Positions 4,669 through 5,225 of a stretch of 5,225 nt of DNA are shown piece by piece (the first letter of the stretch is position 1; each line of letters begins with the position of its first letter). The notes under the pieces are model-generated. The model made no database searches, was not told the origin of the DNA, and saw only the letters and a program-made list of their open reading frames with translations. Source of the DNA: an uncultured Intrasporangium sp. (GTDB lineage: Bacteria; Actinomycetota; Actinomycetes; Actinomycetales; Dermatophilaceae); contig CALMNV010000300.1 in the NCBI GenBank assembly GCA_937873285.1, positions 1 through 5,225 of the forward strand. Direction: 5' to 3'. The translations under genes and the position numbers were made by a program.

Positions 4669-5225
4669 ATGGACCGGCAGGTCCGGCGGGCGTCACCGTC
4701 CCGGCGGTGCCGTCGACAGTGACTGTCTGGCCGGTGACGAGGCGGTGGGTGGCATCTCCCGTGCCGACGACAGCCGGTATGCCGTACTCGCGGGCGACGA
4801 TGGACGCGTGCGCCGCGAGGGCTCCGCCGTCGGTGACCACCCCGGCAGCGCGAGCGAACAGGGGCGTCCACGCGGGGGCGGTGGCCCGGGCCAGCAGGAT
4901 CTCCCCGGGCTGGAAGGCGTCGAACTGGTCGGGTTCGGTGACGAGGCGGACGGGGCCGGTGGCGCGTCCGGGGCTGGCGGGCTGGCCGACGATGGCTCCC
5001 TCCGCGATCGGTCGGCCGTGGCGTGCCCGTTGCACGGCGCGGGCGATGGGATCGCCGATGAGTCGGGGCGGCACGCCGAGGGCGAGGGGGGCGGGCTGCT
5101 GCCGCTGCTGCTGCCACTGGGCCCGGCGACGCTCGGCAGCCTCGGAGCAAGGACGGGCGCCGTCCAGCTCGGTGCGCAGCAGGAAGAAGACCTGCTCGGC
5201 CCGGTCCAGTCGGTGATCCCTGACG
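4667..5225 (-). CDS. PEP-utilising enzyme, C-terminal phosphohistidine (swivelling) domain, partial
   Basis: The frame is open from the right edge to the TGA at 4669-4667, giving 185 visible C-terminal residues; the start lies beyond 5225. The visible start, LDRAEQVFFLLRTEL (6-20), matches the segment before the mobile domain in PEP synthase and rifampicin-phosphotransferase-like proteins. A charged Arg/Gln-rich linker follows (31-43). The mobile domain runs from IVGQPASPGRATGPVRLV (78-95) through GEILLARATAPAWTPLF (107-123) to TDGGALAAHASIVAREYGIP (131-150), in which His139 is the expected phospho-carrying histidine. It ends VTVDGTAGTV (168-177). In this family an N-terminal ATP-grasp domain phosphorylates the histidine, and the domain swings to deliver phosphate to pyruvate, a drug or another acceptor. 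The ATP-binding part is outside the window, so PEP synthase, rifampicin phosphotransferase or a biosynthetic PigC-type enzyme cannot be told apart. A GTG at 5074 could mimic a start, but the family match continues upstream of it. Confidence 0.9.
   Translation of the reverse strand, partial: VRDHRLDRAEQVFFLLRTELDGARPCSEAAERRRAQWQQQRQQPAPLALGVPPRLIGDPIARAVQRARHGRPIAEGAIVGQPASPGRATGPVRLVTEPDQFDAFQPGEILLARATAPAWTPLFARAAGVVTDGGALAAHASIVAREYGIPAVVGTGDATHRLVTGQTVTVDGTAGTVTPAGPAGP

Noticed and set aside
5072..5074. GTG at 5074 as the start of a small stand-alone phosphohistidine-domain protein
   Set aside because: The same frame is open to the window edge, and the upstream residues (LDRAEQVFFL) match the segment that precedes the mobile domain in full-length PEP-utilising enzymes.
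4353..5150. A 265-codon minus-strand open frame spanning the convergent gap and the PEP enzyme region
   Set aside because: Over 4667-5150 it is out of frame with the clear mobile-domain gene, and its sequence is Arg/Pro/His noise. The gap part resembles no known protein.

Overview
The window is GC-rich throughout, with GTG starts, long spurious antisense frames and GC-biased third positions. This is typical of a high-GC actinobacterium; the secreted-protein domain style fits a soil or environmental actinomycete, but the genus cannot be told from the sequence. Six protein genes are supported, two of them cut by the window edges. I found no tRNA, rRNA, insertion sequence, CRISPR array or prophage feature.

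Layout, left to right. (1) The 3' end of a class III (CaiB/BaiF-type) CoA-transferase gene on the + strand, 1-368. (2) A compact minus-strand operon, transcribed right to left: a FUSC/aromatic-acid-exporter-type membrane protein (1829-3130), then 37 bp, then a type II haloacid-dehalogenase-like HAD hydrolase (1051-1791), then a 4-base GTGA overlap, then a second, divergent HAD hydrolase of the same class (365-1054). Its last stop codon overlaps that of the CoA-transferase gene within the palindrome CTAG. A 10-bp perfect hairpin just past the operon end lies inside the CoA-transferase reading frame. (3) A 134-bp divergent intergenic region (3131-3264) that should hold promoters for both directions. 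(4) A + strand gene for a secreted, fibronectin-III-containing protein of 350 aa (3265-4317), with eight cysteines grouped in four local pairs. (5) A 349-bp gap between convergent genes (4318-4666), with no convincing gene but three hairpins, two of them directly at the flanking stop codons. (6) The C-terminal 185 residues of a PEP-utilising enzyme (PEP synthase/rifampicin-phosphotransferase-like swivelling phosphohistidine domain) on the minus strand, running off the right edge.

How the genes fit together: only the exporter-HAD-HAD group looks like a functional unit. Both HADs have D-x-Y/F in motif I, the dehalogenase form, rather than the D-x-D typical of phosphatases. Together with a putative organic-acid exporter this suggests, by inference only, handling of a halogenated or otherwise toxic organic acid. 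The CoA-transferase, the secreted protein and the PEP enzyme are on opposing transcripts and need not be related to it. I see no clear new defence or mobile system. The points most worth a second look are the tandem coupled HADs and the terminator-like hairpin embedded in a coding sequence.
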